Assembly: GCA_016713005.1 (NCBI GenBank)
Contig: JADJPY010000006.1
Location: forward strand, 45,776 to 109,775
Length of the DNA: 64,000 nt
Direction: 5' to 3'
Origin: Ramlibacter sp.
GTDB lineage: Bacteria; Pseudomonadota; Gammaproteobacteria; Burkholderiales; Burkholderiaceae_C
A program made the position numbers and the translations under genes. The stretch's first letter is position 1. Every line of letters starts with the position of its first letter. The notes below the pieces were generated by a model. That model worked only from the letters and a program-made list of their open reading frames with translations. It was not told where the DNA came from and ran no database searches. Below, in pieces: positions 23,569 to 31,213 of the stretch.

Positions 23569-24108
23569 TCAAACCGCTTTCAATGCTACTTTGGGGAAAT
23601 CCACCGGCACATCGAATGCTACGTTAACGTAGTTGGTGAAGAGGTTCAGCGCGACATGAGCCACGATCTCGACGATCTCACCATCGTTGAATCCCGCTTT
23701 CCGAACGGCTTCGACATCAGCTTGCGCAACGCTGGCGCGTTCTTCCACGATCTTGAGAGCAAAAGTCAAGGCGGCTTGGGTTTTCGAGTCGGATGATTTG
23801 CCAACCTGCGCGCTGGCCATGTCATCGGCACTTGCGCCTGCGCTTTTACCCAGCGCAGTATGTGCTGCGAGGCAGTACTCGCAGCGATTGCGGTTGGCAA
23901 CTGCCACAGCGATCTGTTCGCCAAGCCTGGCGCTCAAGCTTCCCGCGCCCAAAGCGCCAAACGAACCCCACATACTTTTGAGTGCGGCAGGTGAGTTGGA
24001 GACGGCTTTGAACATGTTGGGTGTCGCGCCAAATGCTGCATGAATTTGCTTGAGCATTTCTTGGCTGGCTTGGGCTGCATTTGCGGTGTCGATGTTGACG
24101 TAAGACAT
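23569..24108 (-). CDS. Carboxymuconolactone decarboxylase / AhpD-like peroxidase-related protein
   Basis: 179 residues of the CMD/AhpD fold. The redox motif EYCLAAHTALGK (C-x2-... with a proximal Cys and His, here RCEYCLAAH) is characteristic of AhpD-like proteins. Such proteins reduce peroxidases or act as alkylhydroperoxidases. Four bases separate it from the redoxin gene downstream, suggesting one transcript from a promoter upstream of 24896. Confidence 0.8.
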   Translation of the reverse strand: MSYVNIDTANAAQASQEMLKQIHAAFGATPNMFKAVSNSPAALKSMWGSFGALGAGSLSARLGEQIAVAVANRNRCEYCLAAHTALGKSAGASADDMASAQVGKSSDSKTQAALTFALKIVEERASVAQADVEAVRKAGFNDGEIVEIVAHVALNLFTNYVNVAFDVPVDFPKVALKAV

Positions 24109-24143
24109 GTTTGAGACCTTTTTGGTTGGAAAAAGAAGAGAAG

Positions 24144-24896
24144 TTATTTGTTAACTTTGCCGGGCAATGACAGGTTGCCAGAGCCGATCTTGAACACGTC
24201 TACCACACACAGTAGCGGGTTGTGGACGCTTGCGTTGACACGCAGCGCCGCGGTCACGCCATCAAAACTTGCGGCGGTAACGACACCGATGTCGTCGAAT
24301 GGCACGCGCACTTCAAGCGAGTCTTTCTTGAAGATGGGATTCCAACCCGGGCTGTCGATCAGGATAGGAAGACCTGGCCATGTTTTGGGTAACTTGGGTT
24401 TGGTATCTTTGGGGATATCGACCACCTTCAACGCGCCTTTGCCGCACGCGTCATCGGGTTGGAGCACGACCCAATGCGAGTGCCAGACTCCCCCGTCATT
24501 CTTGGGGTTGCCATCCCCGTTTTCGTCGAATAGCGGGGTGTCATCAAAGTCAGAGTGAGATGTCACCGCAAAAGCCAGAATGCCAGCCTTTGCCTCAAAA
24601 CCCACCGTAGAGGGATCCAAAGATGTGGGCCAAACATAGGAGAACACGGTGCTGCCAGCGAGCTTCCCGGATTTGGCAGGCTTTGACGCGCCAGCCTTGC
24701 CCGAGACCGCCATATGAAAGACCGCCACATTGCCTTCGGTGGTGATCTTGGTGTGAATGATGTCGAAGGGGGCTTTCACCACCTTATCCGATTTGGTGGC
24801 GATGCCCCCGCTGTGGTGGCCATGGGCCAGAGCTAGGCTGCTGCCTGCCGCAAGTGCAGCGGCAATGACGAGACGGCTAAGTTTGAGTGTTTTCAT
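24144..24896 (-). CDS. Secreted protein of unknown function (AraC-linked)
   Basis: 250 residues starting with a signal peptide (KTLKLSRLVIAAALAAGSSLALA, residues 2-24) followed by a His-rich segment (HGHHSGG). The start is set by an AAGGA site six bases before the ATG at 24896; the ATG two codons earlier touches that site. The mature part has an acidic FDENGDGNPKND stretch resembling a calcium-binding loop, and one Cys pair. I do not recognise the family. It heads the five-gene cluster and is divergent from the AraC gene. Confidence 0.65.
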   Translation of the reverse strand: MKTLKLSRLVIAAALAAGSSLALAHGHHSGGIATKSDKVVKAPFDIIHTKITTEGNVAVFHMAVSGKAGASKPAKSGKLAGSTVFSYVWPTSLDPSTVGFEAKAGILAFAVTSHSDFDDTPLFDENGDGNPKNDGGVWHSHWVVLQPDDACGKGALKVVDIPKDTKPKLPKTWPGLPILIDSPGWNPIFKKDSLEVRVPFDDIGVVTAASFDGVTAALRVNASVHNPLLCVVDVFKIGSGNLSLPGKVNK

Positions 24897-24986
24897 CTGC
24901 ATTCCTTCAGTTTTCAAGAAATCACAAGGCTCTGAACCTTATGAGCGAGACTGAATTTTGCGAGAATCAGACGTACAATTGGTGTC

Positions 24987-25017
24987 GTTTAGTTCATTAA
25001 ATATGCCATTTAGTTCA
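24987..25017. promoter_or_regulatory. Putative AraC-type operator: two direct half-sites 21 bp apart
   Basis: TTTAGTTCA occurs at 24988-24996 and again at 25009-25017, exactly 21 bases (two helical turns) apart, in the AT-rich divergent region between the secreted-protein gene and the AraC gene. This spacing is typical of AraC/XylS direct-repeat operators, so autoregulation and control of the divergent cluster are likely. Confidence 0.5.
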
Positions 25018-25021
25018 AACT

Positions 25022-25873
25022 ATGATTGAGCCGATTGATCGTCTTTCGCCTTTGCTAGAACGATTTCGCGTACACACACGCTTGTCGTTTTCGGGGGAAA
25101 TGTGTGGCGTTCACACCTTTGCCAAAGCAGGAAACAAGGCCTATTTGCACGTGCTGCGCAGCGGCTCCATGCAGGTGAGCCACACAAAAGCCAAAGGTGT
25201 GCCAACGCGCATTTCTTTGAGCGAGCCAACTGTGATCTTCTATCCCAAGCCTTTGACGCATCATTTCCATAACGCACCACGAGATGGCTCTGATTTCACC
25301 TGTGCTGAGATTGAATTCCAAGGTGGATGGAGCCATCCGTTGGCGCAGGCACTGCCGCCTGTGGTGGTGTTGCCGCTGTCTCAAGTGAATGGGCTTCAAG
25401 CATCCTTGGATTTGCTGTTTGCAGAAACAGAACAGGTGCGATGCGGGCACCGTATCTTGGCCAATCGCCTGTTCGAGGTGGTGTTGATTCAACTGCTGCG
25501 ATGGTTGCTTGATCATCCGCAAGAGGCGAAGATCGACGATGGTTTGGTGATGGGGCTTTCATCGCCTCAGCTGGCCAAGGCGCTTACAGCCATGCATGAA
25601 GCACCAAGCGAGGCGTGGAGCATTGAACGCTTGGCAGAGGTTAGCGGTATGTCGCGTACAGCGTTTGCTACCAAGTTCAAGGAAAAAGTGGGGCAATCAC
25701 CCGCCCAATACCTCGCGGACTGGAGGCTCACACTAGTGCAATCGCGCCTGAAAGAGGGGGCAACACTAAAGGCGCTGGCGCTGGAGTTCGGTTACTCAAG
25801 TCAATCCGCTTTAACTCGACTTTTTTCCCAGAGGCTAGGAGTTTCGCCGCGGCAATGGTTGGCGGATCAATGA
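25022..25873 (+). CDS. AraC family transcriptional regulator
   Basis: 283 residues. The N-terminal ~170 residues look like the cupin-type sensor domain of the AraC_N/Cupin_6 group (GVHTFAKAGNKAYLHVLRSGSM; IFYPKPLTHHFH). The C-terminal HTH pair is clear: WSIERLAEVSGMSRTAFATKFKEKVGQSP and LKALALEFGYSSQSALTRLFSQRLG. Homologues of this type often control neighbouring oxidoreductase or AhpD-like genes. It is divergent from the cluster, and the operator-like repeats lie 5-35 bases upstream of its start. Confidence 0.88.
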   Translation: MIEPIDRLSPLLERFRVHTRLSFSGEMCGVHTFAKAGNKAYLHVLRSGSMQVSHTKAKGVPTRISLSEPTVIFYPKPLTHHFHNAPRDGSDFTCAEIEFQGGWSHPLAQALPPVVVLPLSQVNGLQASLDLLFAETEQVRCGHRILANRLFEVVLIQLLRWLLDHPQEAKIDDGLVMGLSSPQLAKALTAMHEAPSEAWSIERLAEVSGMSRTAFATKFKEKVGQSPAQYLADWRLTLVQSRLKEGATLKALALEFGYSSQSALTRLFSQRLGVSPRQWLADQ

Positions 25874-26025
25874 CATTGAATTCGCAAATGGACGTCGTCA
25901 ATTTTGGTCAAAAGGTCTTGACGGTAAATCTGACGGTATAGACGACCTTGGGCGATGTAAAGCAATCGTCCGATACAGTTCAACGCGATGCGAAGAAGTC
26001 CAGGTTTTCACGCGGATTGACAACT

Positions 26026-26038
26026 GAGTGGGAGTGAG
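26026..26038 (+). repeat. Right 13-bp direct repeat (attR-like)
   Basis: GAGTGGGAGTGAG, identical to the last bases of guaA at 22305-22317. GC content rises sharply right after it. The 150 bases between the AraC stop and this repeat contain no gene I can recognise. Confidence 0.6.
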
Positions 26039-26095
26039 CCCCCCGGACGGCGTGCCCGTCCGGCAGCGCAGCCCCCGGCGCGGCACAATGCGCGG

Positions 26096-26731
26096 ATGTA
26101 CCAGCCGCCCCAGTTCAAATCCACCGACACAGCCATCGCGACGCGCCTGATGCGCGAGCATCCGCTGGCCAGCCTGATCTCCACCGACGACGACGGCCTG
26201 CCGTTCGTGACGCACCTGCCGCTGCATGTGGAAGAGCGCCCCGCGGCCGACGGCGGCGCGCCCGCGCTGGTCTTGCTGGGCCACTGCGCCAAACCCAATC
26301 CGCACTGGCGCTACCTGCAGGCCCGGCCGCGCGCCGTGGTGACCTTTCTGGGCCCGCACGGCTACCTGTCGCCCAAGGTGTACCCCGATCTGGCCCGCGT
26401 GCCCAGCTGGAACTACCTGGCGGTGCACTGCGTGGTGCAGGCCACGCTGCTGGACGACCCGCTGGCCAAAGACCGCCTGCTCAAGAAGCTGATTGGCGAC
26501 CACGAGCCGCCCTATGCCGAGCAGTGGCGCGGCCTGGGCGATGAGTTCGCCCACAAGATGCTGGCCGGCATCGTGGGGTTCGAGCTCACCGTGACCGAGC
26601 TGCAGTGCAAGATCAAGCTCAACCAGCATCGGCCCGAGTCGCATGCCGCCATGAAAGCGGCCTATGCCGCCGGCAACGAGCGCGAGCAGGCCCTGGCGGC
26701 CTGGATGGATGGCCTGGGGCTGGGCAAGTAG
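26096..26731 (+). CDS. FMN-binding PaiB-family protein
   Basis: 211 residues with the split-barrel flavin-binding fold of PaiB proteins: MYQPPQFKSTD at the N-terminus, ASLISTDDDGLPFVTHLPL, and the diagnostic GPHGYLSPKVY and VPSWNYLAVH motifs. In Bacillus PaiB acts as a negative regulator of sporulation and degradative enzymes; its role in proteobacteria is not established and may be enzymatic. It stands alone downstream of the island; a dispersed repeat abuts its stop. Confidence 0.85.
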   Translation: MYQPPQFKSTDTAIATRLMREHPLASLISTDDDGLPFVTHLPLHVEERPAADGGAPALVLLGHCAKPNPHWRYLQARPRAVVTFLGPHGYLSPKVYPDLARVPSWNYLAVHCVVQATLLDDPLAKDRLLKKLIGDHEPPYAEQWRGLGDEFAHKMLAGIVGFELTVTELQCKIKLNQHRPESHAAMKAAYAAGNEREQALAAWMDGLGLGK

Positions 26732-26798
26732 TTTTTATGTGCCAAATCGGGCTCCAGCCCCCGTCCACCTTGATTGACCCGCTATCAAATGCATAGCA
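26731..26798 (-). repeat. Dispersed palindrome-headed repeat, copy 5 (supplies the tadA start)
   Basis: Reverse copy: palindrome GCTATCAAATGCATAGC (26781-26797), core AGCCCCC (26756-26762), and tail GTTTTTATGTGCCAAATCGG. It runs from the stop of the PaiB gene into the first codons of the next gene, and the ATG at 26789 lies inside the palindrome. Confidence 0.75.
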
Positions 26799-28186
26799 AT
26801 TCGCCCGACAACCCGGTGGACATTGCCTTCATGCAGTTGGCTCTGGTGCAGGCTCGCGAGGCCGCCGGATCGGGCGAAGTGCCGGTGGGCGCCGTCGTCG
26901 TCCGGGACGGCCAGGTCATTGCCACTGGCCGCAACGCCCCGGTGGACGACCACGACCCCACGGCGCATGCCGAGGTGGTTGCATTGCGTGCGGCGGCCCG
27001 CGCCCTGGGCAATTACCGGCTGGACGGCTGCACGCTGTACGTGACGCTGGAGCCTTGCGCCATGTGCAGTGGCGCGATGCTGCATGCGCGGCTGGCGCGG
27101 GTGGTCTTTGGCGCGCCCGAGCCCAAGACCGGGGCAGCCGGCTCGGTGCTCAACCTGTTTGCCCAGCCGCGCCTGAACCACCAGACCCAGTGGCAGGGCG
27201 GCGTGCTGGCCGCCGAATGCGCCGCGCTGCTCACCGATTTCTTCCGCACCCGCCGCCAGGAGGCCCGCATGACCGCCACACCCTTGCGCGACGACGCGCT
27301 TCGCACCCCCGAAGAGCGCTTTGCCGATCTGCCCGGCTACCCCTGGGCGCCGCACCACATGGCCGATCTGCCCGCGCTGGACGGCCTGCGCCTGCACTAT
27401 CTGGACGAGGGCCCGGCGGATGCGCCGCAAACCTGGCTGTGCCTGCATGGCAACCCGGCCTGGAGCTACCTGTACCGCAAGATGATCCCGGTGTTCCTGC
27501 AAGCCGGACACCGCGTGGTCGCGCCCGACCTGATCGGCTTTGGCAAGAGCGACAAGCCCAAGAAAGACAGCGCCCACAGCTTCAGCTGGCATCGCCAGGT
27601 GCTGCTGGAGTTCATCGAGCGGCTGGACCTGCAGCATGTGGTGCTGGTGGTGCAGGACTGGGGCGGCCTGCTGGGCCTGACCCTGCCCATGGCCGCGCCG
27701 CAGCGCTACCGCGGGCTGCTGGTGATGAACACCACGCTGGCCACAGGCGAGGTGCCCCTGAGCGCGGGTTTCCTGGCCTGGCGCGAGATGTGCGCCAAGA
27801 ACCCCGAATTCGACGTCGCCCGCCTGTTTGCCCGCGGCAACCCGCAGATGAGCGCGCAGGAATGCGCCGCCTACAACGCGCCGTTCCCCGACAAGGGCCA
27901 CCGCGCCGCGCTGAGGGCGTTCCCGCCCATGGTGCCGGAGTTCGAGACGTCGGACGGTGCGGCCGTCTCGCGCGCGGCACGCGACTTCTGGCGCGATCGG
28001 TGGCAGGGCCAGACCTTCATGGCCATCGGCGCGCAGGACCCGGTGCTGGGCACGCCAGTGATGCGCGGCCTGCAGCAGCTGATCCGCGGCTGCCCCGAGC
28101 CCATGGTGGTGGAGCAGGGCGGCCACTTTGTGCAGGAGCACGGCGAGCCGATCGCCCGGGCCGCGGTGGGATACTTCCGCCCGTGA
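26789..28186 (+). CDS. tadA: tRNA adenosine deaminase TadA fused to haloalkane dehalogenase-like hydrolase
   Basis: One frame of 465 residues joins two enzymes. Residues 1-155 are TadA, which deaminates A34 of tRNA: zinc/proton-shuttle motif AHAEVV (His60, Glu62) and PCAMCSGAM (Cys90, Cys93). Residues ~161-465 are an alpha/beta hydrolase closely resembling Xanthobacter DhlA: RTPEERF, LHGNPAWSYLYRKMIPVF, nucleophile VVQDWGG (Asp290), acid AIGAQDPVLG (Asp417), base GGHFVQE (His446). ATG 26789 sits within a repeat without a clear ribosome site; an in-frame TTG is at 26774. A perfect AGGAGG precedes Met161, so the hydrolase may also be made alone. The 3' end overlaps ldcA. Confidence 0.88.
   Translation: MHSNSPDNPVDIAFMQLALVQAREAAGSGEVPVGAVVVRDGQVIATGRNAPVDDHDPTAHAEVVALRAAARALGNYRLDGCTLYVTLEPCAMCSGAMLHARLARVVFGAPEPKTGAAGSVLNLFAQPRLNHQTQWQGGVLAAECAALLTDFFRTRRQEARMTATPLRDDALRTPEERFADLPGYPWAPHHMADLPALDGLRLHYLDEGPADAPQTWLCLHGNPAWSYLYRKMIPVFLQAGHRVVAPDLIGFGKSDKPKKDSAHSFSWHRQVLLEFIERLDLQHVVLVVQDWGGLLGLTLPMAAPQRYRGLLVMNTTLATGEVPLSAGFLAWREMCAKNPEFDVARLFARGNPQMSAQECAAYNAPFPDKGHRAALRAFPPMVPEFETSDGAAVSRAARDFWRDRWQGQTFMAIGAQDPVLGTPVMRGLQQLIRGCPEPMVVEQGGHFVQEHGEPIARAAVGYFRP
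27258..27271 (+). promoter_or_regulatory. Internal ribosome-binding site before the dehalogenase domain
   Basis: AGGAGG (27258-27263), five bases, then ATG (27269-27271) in the same frame as TadA. It matches the domain boundary, so a free hydrolase of about 305 residues could be translated. Confidence 0.55.
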
Positions 28187-29142
28187 CGAAGCACATCTAC
28201 ATCTATTCGCCGTCCAGCGCGGTGCGCGACAAGGCGGCGTTTCGCCGCGGCGTGGCCCGGCTCAAAAAGTTGGGCCACGAGGTCGAGGTCGACGAGGCCG
28301 CGCTGGCCAGCCACATGCGCTTTGCCGGTGACGACGAGACCCGTGTGGCCGCCATCCACCGCGCGGCCGCCAGCGGCGCCGATGTGGCGCTGATCTCCCG
28401 CGGCGGCTACGGCCTCACCCGCATCCTGCCGCAGATCAACTACAAGGCACTGGCCAAAGCCGTGGAGCGCGGCACACAGTTTGTGGGGCTGAGCGACTTC
28501 ACCGCGCTGCAGATGGCCCTGCTGGCCAAAACCGGCGCCACCACCTGGGCCGGGCCTGCGGTGGGCGAGGACTTCGGCGCCGAGGCCGGACCCGACGACA
28601 TCATGGAAGCCTGTTTTGACGACCTGTTGCTCGGGCAGGGCGAGGGGGCGGGCTGGCGGCTCCCCACGGGCGACGCAGTTGCTATCAAAACAGTAGCGGG
28701 TCCGCAAGGCGGGACGGGGGCTGAGGCCGGTTTTTCCCTCAAACCGGGCGTGCTGTGGGGTGGCAATCTTGCCGTGCTGGGCAGCCTGATCGGCACGCCC
28801 TGGCTGCCCGAGGTGCGCGGCGGCGTGCTGTTCCTGGAAGACGTGAACGAGCATCCCTTCCGCGTCGAGCGGCTGCTCACCCAGCTGCTGCGCACCGGCA
28901 TCCTGGACCGGCAGAAAGCCCTGGTCCTGGGCCAGTTCAGCAATTACCGGCTGGTGCCGCACGACCGTGGCTTCAAGCTCGCCACGGTGGTGGACTGGCT
29001 GCGCACGCAGACCCGCGTGCCGGTGCTCACCGGGTTGCCCTTTGGCCATGTGCCCACCAAGGTGGTGTTGCCCGTGGGCGCGAAGGTCCGGCTGGAAGTG
29101 GAAGGCCGGGACGCCTTCCTGCTGTGGGCCCACGCGCACTGA
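28183..29142 (+). CDS. ldcA: LD-carboxypeptidase (peptidase family S66)
   Basis: Removes the terminal D-Ala from murein tetrapeptides during peptidoglycan recycling in the cytoplasm. 319 residues: IYIYSPSSAV at the start, the nucleophile region ALISRGGYGLTRILPQI, VGLSDFTALQ, and GVLWGGNLAVLGSLIGTPW with the C-terminal VLFLEDVNEHPFRVER. The start is GTG at 28183, overlapping the preceding stop (GTGA). A dispersed repeat (28681-28745) encodes residues ~167-188 in frame, so the protein carries an extra loop ahead of GVLWGGNL. Confidence 0.92.
   Translation: MTKHIYIYSPSSAVRDKAAFRRGVARLKKLGHEVEVDEAALASHMRFAGDDETRVAAIHRAAASGADVALISRGGYGLTRILPQINYKALAKAVERGTQFVGLSDFTALQMALLAKTGATTWAGPAVGEDFGAEAGPDDIMEACFDDLLLGQGEGAGWRLPTGDAVAIKTVAGPQGGTGAEAGFSLKPGVLWGGNLAVLGSLIGTPWLPEVRGGVLFLEDVNEHPFRVERLLTQLLRTGILDRQKALVLGQFSNYRLVPHDRGFKLATVVDWLRTQTRVPVLTGLPFGHVPTKVVLPVGAKVRLEVEGRDAFLLWAHAH
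28681..28745 (+). repeat. Dispersed palindrome-headed repeat, copy 6 (inside ldcA)
   Basis: Forward copy: GCTATCAAAACAGTAGC (28681-28697), GGGTCCGC, core GGGGGCT (28716-28722), tail GAGGCCGGTTTTTCC. Translated as AIKTVAGPQGGTGAEAGF in LdcA. Confidence 0.75.
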
Positions 29143-29179
29143 GACGCTGAAAGGCGCGCAGGACCTGGCCTGAGGCGGT

Positions 29180-29527
29180 TCAGTCCAGCAGCGGGCCGGG
29201 TCGCGAATTCAGCCCGCGCGGCAACAAGCCGCGGAACATGCCGGTGAGCGTCTCGATCTGGTCGCGGGCGGCGCGCTCGCTGCCCAGACCCGCCAGCACG
29301 CCCATCAGGTCGCCGCGCAGGTACCACAGCGCATGGATGTCGGCCGCATAGCGGATGCGGCGGGCCACGTGCGGGAAACGGCGGACCCCTTCGTCACCCA
29401 GCAGTTCCTGCATCGCCAGGCGGATTTCCTCGGTGCGGTCTTCCAGCGTGGATTCGGTCACCGGGCCGGGCGCGACACCCAGCCAGGCAAACAGGCTGCT
29501 GCGAAGATTGGGCTTGATCCAGCGCAT
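29180..29527 (-). CDS. Conserved hypothetical protein (115 aa)
   Basis: Soluble, helix-rich protein starting MRWIKPNLRSSLFAWLG. The ATG at 29527 is preferred to a start 48 bases upstream, because the extra residues look like translated leader. It contains RRIRYAADIHALWYLRGDLMGVL. I do not recognise a family with certainty. Convergent with ldcA and divergent from the aldehyde dehydrogenase gene; the 240 bases before the latter hold no other gene. Confidence 0.55.
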   Translation of the reverse strand: MRWIKPNLRSSLFAWLGVAPGPVTESTLEDRTEEIRLAMQELLGDEGVRRFPHVARRIRYAADIHALWYLRGDLMGVLAGLGSERAARDQIETLTGMFRGLLPRGLNSRPGPLLD

Positions 29528-29773
29528 GGCGCAAAACGTGTCGGGTGACGGACAAAAAGTGGCTGCAGGTGTCAAGTTACGCCTTGACCGATGTCAGGCG
29601 CAACCGTTTGGCGTGAATTAGTTAACGAAAAACAACGAACGAAATCAAGCACTTGGTAACCAGATGTCGCGTGAGTACTAAAGAACTGGCCTGACCAGGA
29701 CGCAAACCGGCGCGACCGGCCGCTGCGGGGCGGTGCTCTATAGTTCACGCGGTTCACCGCACAGGAATCCTTC

Positions 29774-31201
29774 ATGACTTCGTATCCCTCGCATTACATC
29801 GGCGGCGCCTGGGTGCCCGCGCAATCCGGCGCCGTGCTGCCCGTGCACGATTCCTCCACCGGCGAAGAGTTCGCCCGTGTGCCAGCCGGCACTGCAGCCG
29901 AAGCCGCCCGCGCCGTCGAGGCCGCCCGCGCCGCCTTCGGCGCCTGGTCGGCTCTGTCGCCCGCCGAGCGCGCCGACTACCTGGACAAGATTGCCGCCGG
30001 CCTGAAGGCCCGCACCGACGAGCTGGCCACCACCATCGCCCGCGAGGTGGGCATGCCGCTCAAGCTGGCCCGCGCCGTCCAGGTGGGCGCGCCGGTGTTC
30101 AACTGGAGCAACACGGCAAAAACCGCCCGCGAGTTCCAGTGGGAGAAGCGCGTGGGCCACTCGCTGGTGGTGCGCGAGCCGGTGGGCGTGGTGGGTTGCA
30201 TCACGCCGTGGAACTTCCCGCTCAACCAGATCGCGCTGAAGGTCGCGCCCGCCCTGGCCGCCGGCTGCACCGTGGTGCTCAAGCCCAGCGAGATTGCGCC
30301 GCTCAACGCCATCATCCTGGCCGAGGTGATCCATGCCGCCGGTGTGCCGCCGGGCGTGTTCAACCTGGTCAACGGGCTGGGCCCCGAAGTGGGCGAGGTG
30401 CTGGCCACCCACCCCGAGGTGGACATGCTCAGCTTCACCGGCTCCACCCGCGCGGGCAAGCGCGTGGGCGAGCTGGCCAGCCAGACCGTCAAGCGCGTGG
30501 CGCTGGAGCTGGGTGGCAAGTCCGCCAGCGTGGTGCTGCCCGACGCCGACTTTGCCGCCGCCGTCAAGGGCTCGGTCTCGGCCTGCCTGCTCAACAGCGG
30601 GCAGACCTGCAGCGCCCACACCCGGCTGCTGGTGCCGCAGGAGCGCTACGAAGAAGTCAAGGCGCTGGCGCTCGAGGCGGTGGCGCGCTTCACCCTGGGC
30701 CCCAGCCTGGCCGAGGGCACCAAGCTGGGCCCGCTGGTCAGCGCGGCGCAGCGCGACCGCGTGACGGGCCTGATCGAGCTGGGCATCCGCGAGGGCGCCG
30801 AAGTCATCGCCGGCGGGCCGCAGCGGCCCCAGGGCGAGGGGCTGGACGCAGGCTATTTTGTGCAGCCCACCATCCTGCGCGTGCAGCCGGGCGACACACT
30901 GGCGCGCGAGGAGATCTTTGGCCCGGTGCTGGTGGTGATCACCTACGCCGACGAGGACGAGGCCGTGCGCATCGCCAACGACACGGTCTACGGGCTGGGC
31001 GGCGGCGTCTGGAGCGGCGACGAGGCGCATGCCATCGCCGTGGCGCGGCGCATCCGCACCGGCCAGGTGGACATCAATGGCGCGGCGTTCAACCCGAACG
31101 CGCCCTTTGGCGGCTACAAGCAGTCGGGCAACGGGCGCGAGAACGGCGTCTACGGGCTGGAGGAATACCTGGAGTACAAGGCGCTGCAGCTCAAGGCCTG
31201 A
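29774..31201 (+). CDS. NAD(P)+-dependent aldehyde dehydrogenase
   Basis: 475 residues of the ALDH superfamily: oxyanion motif CITPWNFPLNQ, GSTRAGKRVGELA, the general base ELGGKSASVVLPDAD and the catalytic Cys in NSGQTCSAHTRLL, plus the C-terminal FGGYKQSGNGREN. It oxidises an aldehyde to a carboxylic acid in the cytoplasm. The substrate is not deducible. A single-gene unit followed 12 bases later by the cyclase gene, so they may be co-transcribed. Confidence 0.93.
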   Translation: MTSYPSHYIGGAWVPAQSGAVLPVHDSSTGEEFARVPAGTAAEAARAVEAARAAFGAWSALSPAERADYLDKIAAGLKARTDELATTIAREVGMPLKLARAVQVGAPVFNWSNTAKTAREFQWEKRVGHSLVVREPVGVVGCITPWNFPLNQIALKVAPALAAGCTVVLKPSEIAPLNAIILAEVIHAAGVPPGVFNLVNGLGPEVGEVLATHPEVDMLSFTGSTRAGKRVGELASQTVKRVALELGGKSASVVLPDADFAAAVKGSVSACLLNSGQTCSAHTRLLVPQERYEEVKALALEAVARFTLGPSLAEGTKLGPLVSAAQRDRVTGLIELGIREGAEVIAGGPQRPQGEGLDAGYFVQPTILRVQPGDTLAREEIFGPVLVVITYADEDEAVRIANDTVYGLGGGVWSGDEAHAIAVARRIRTGQVDINGAAFNPNAPFGGYKQSGNGRENGVYGLEEYLEYKALQLKA

Positions 31202-31213
31202 GGTCGTCCGGGG

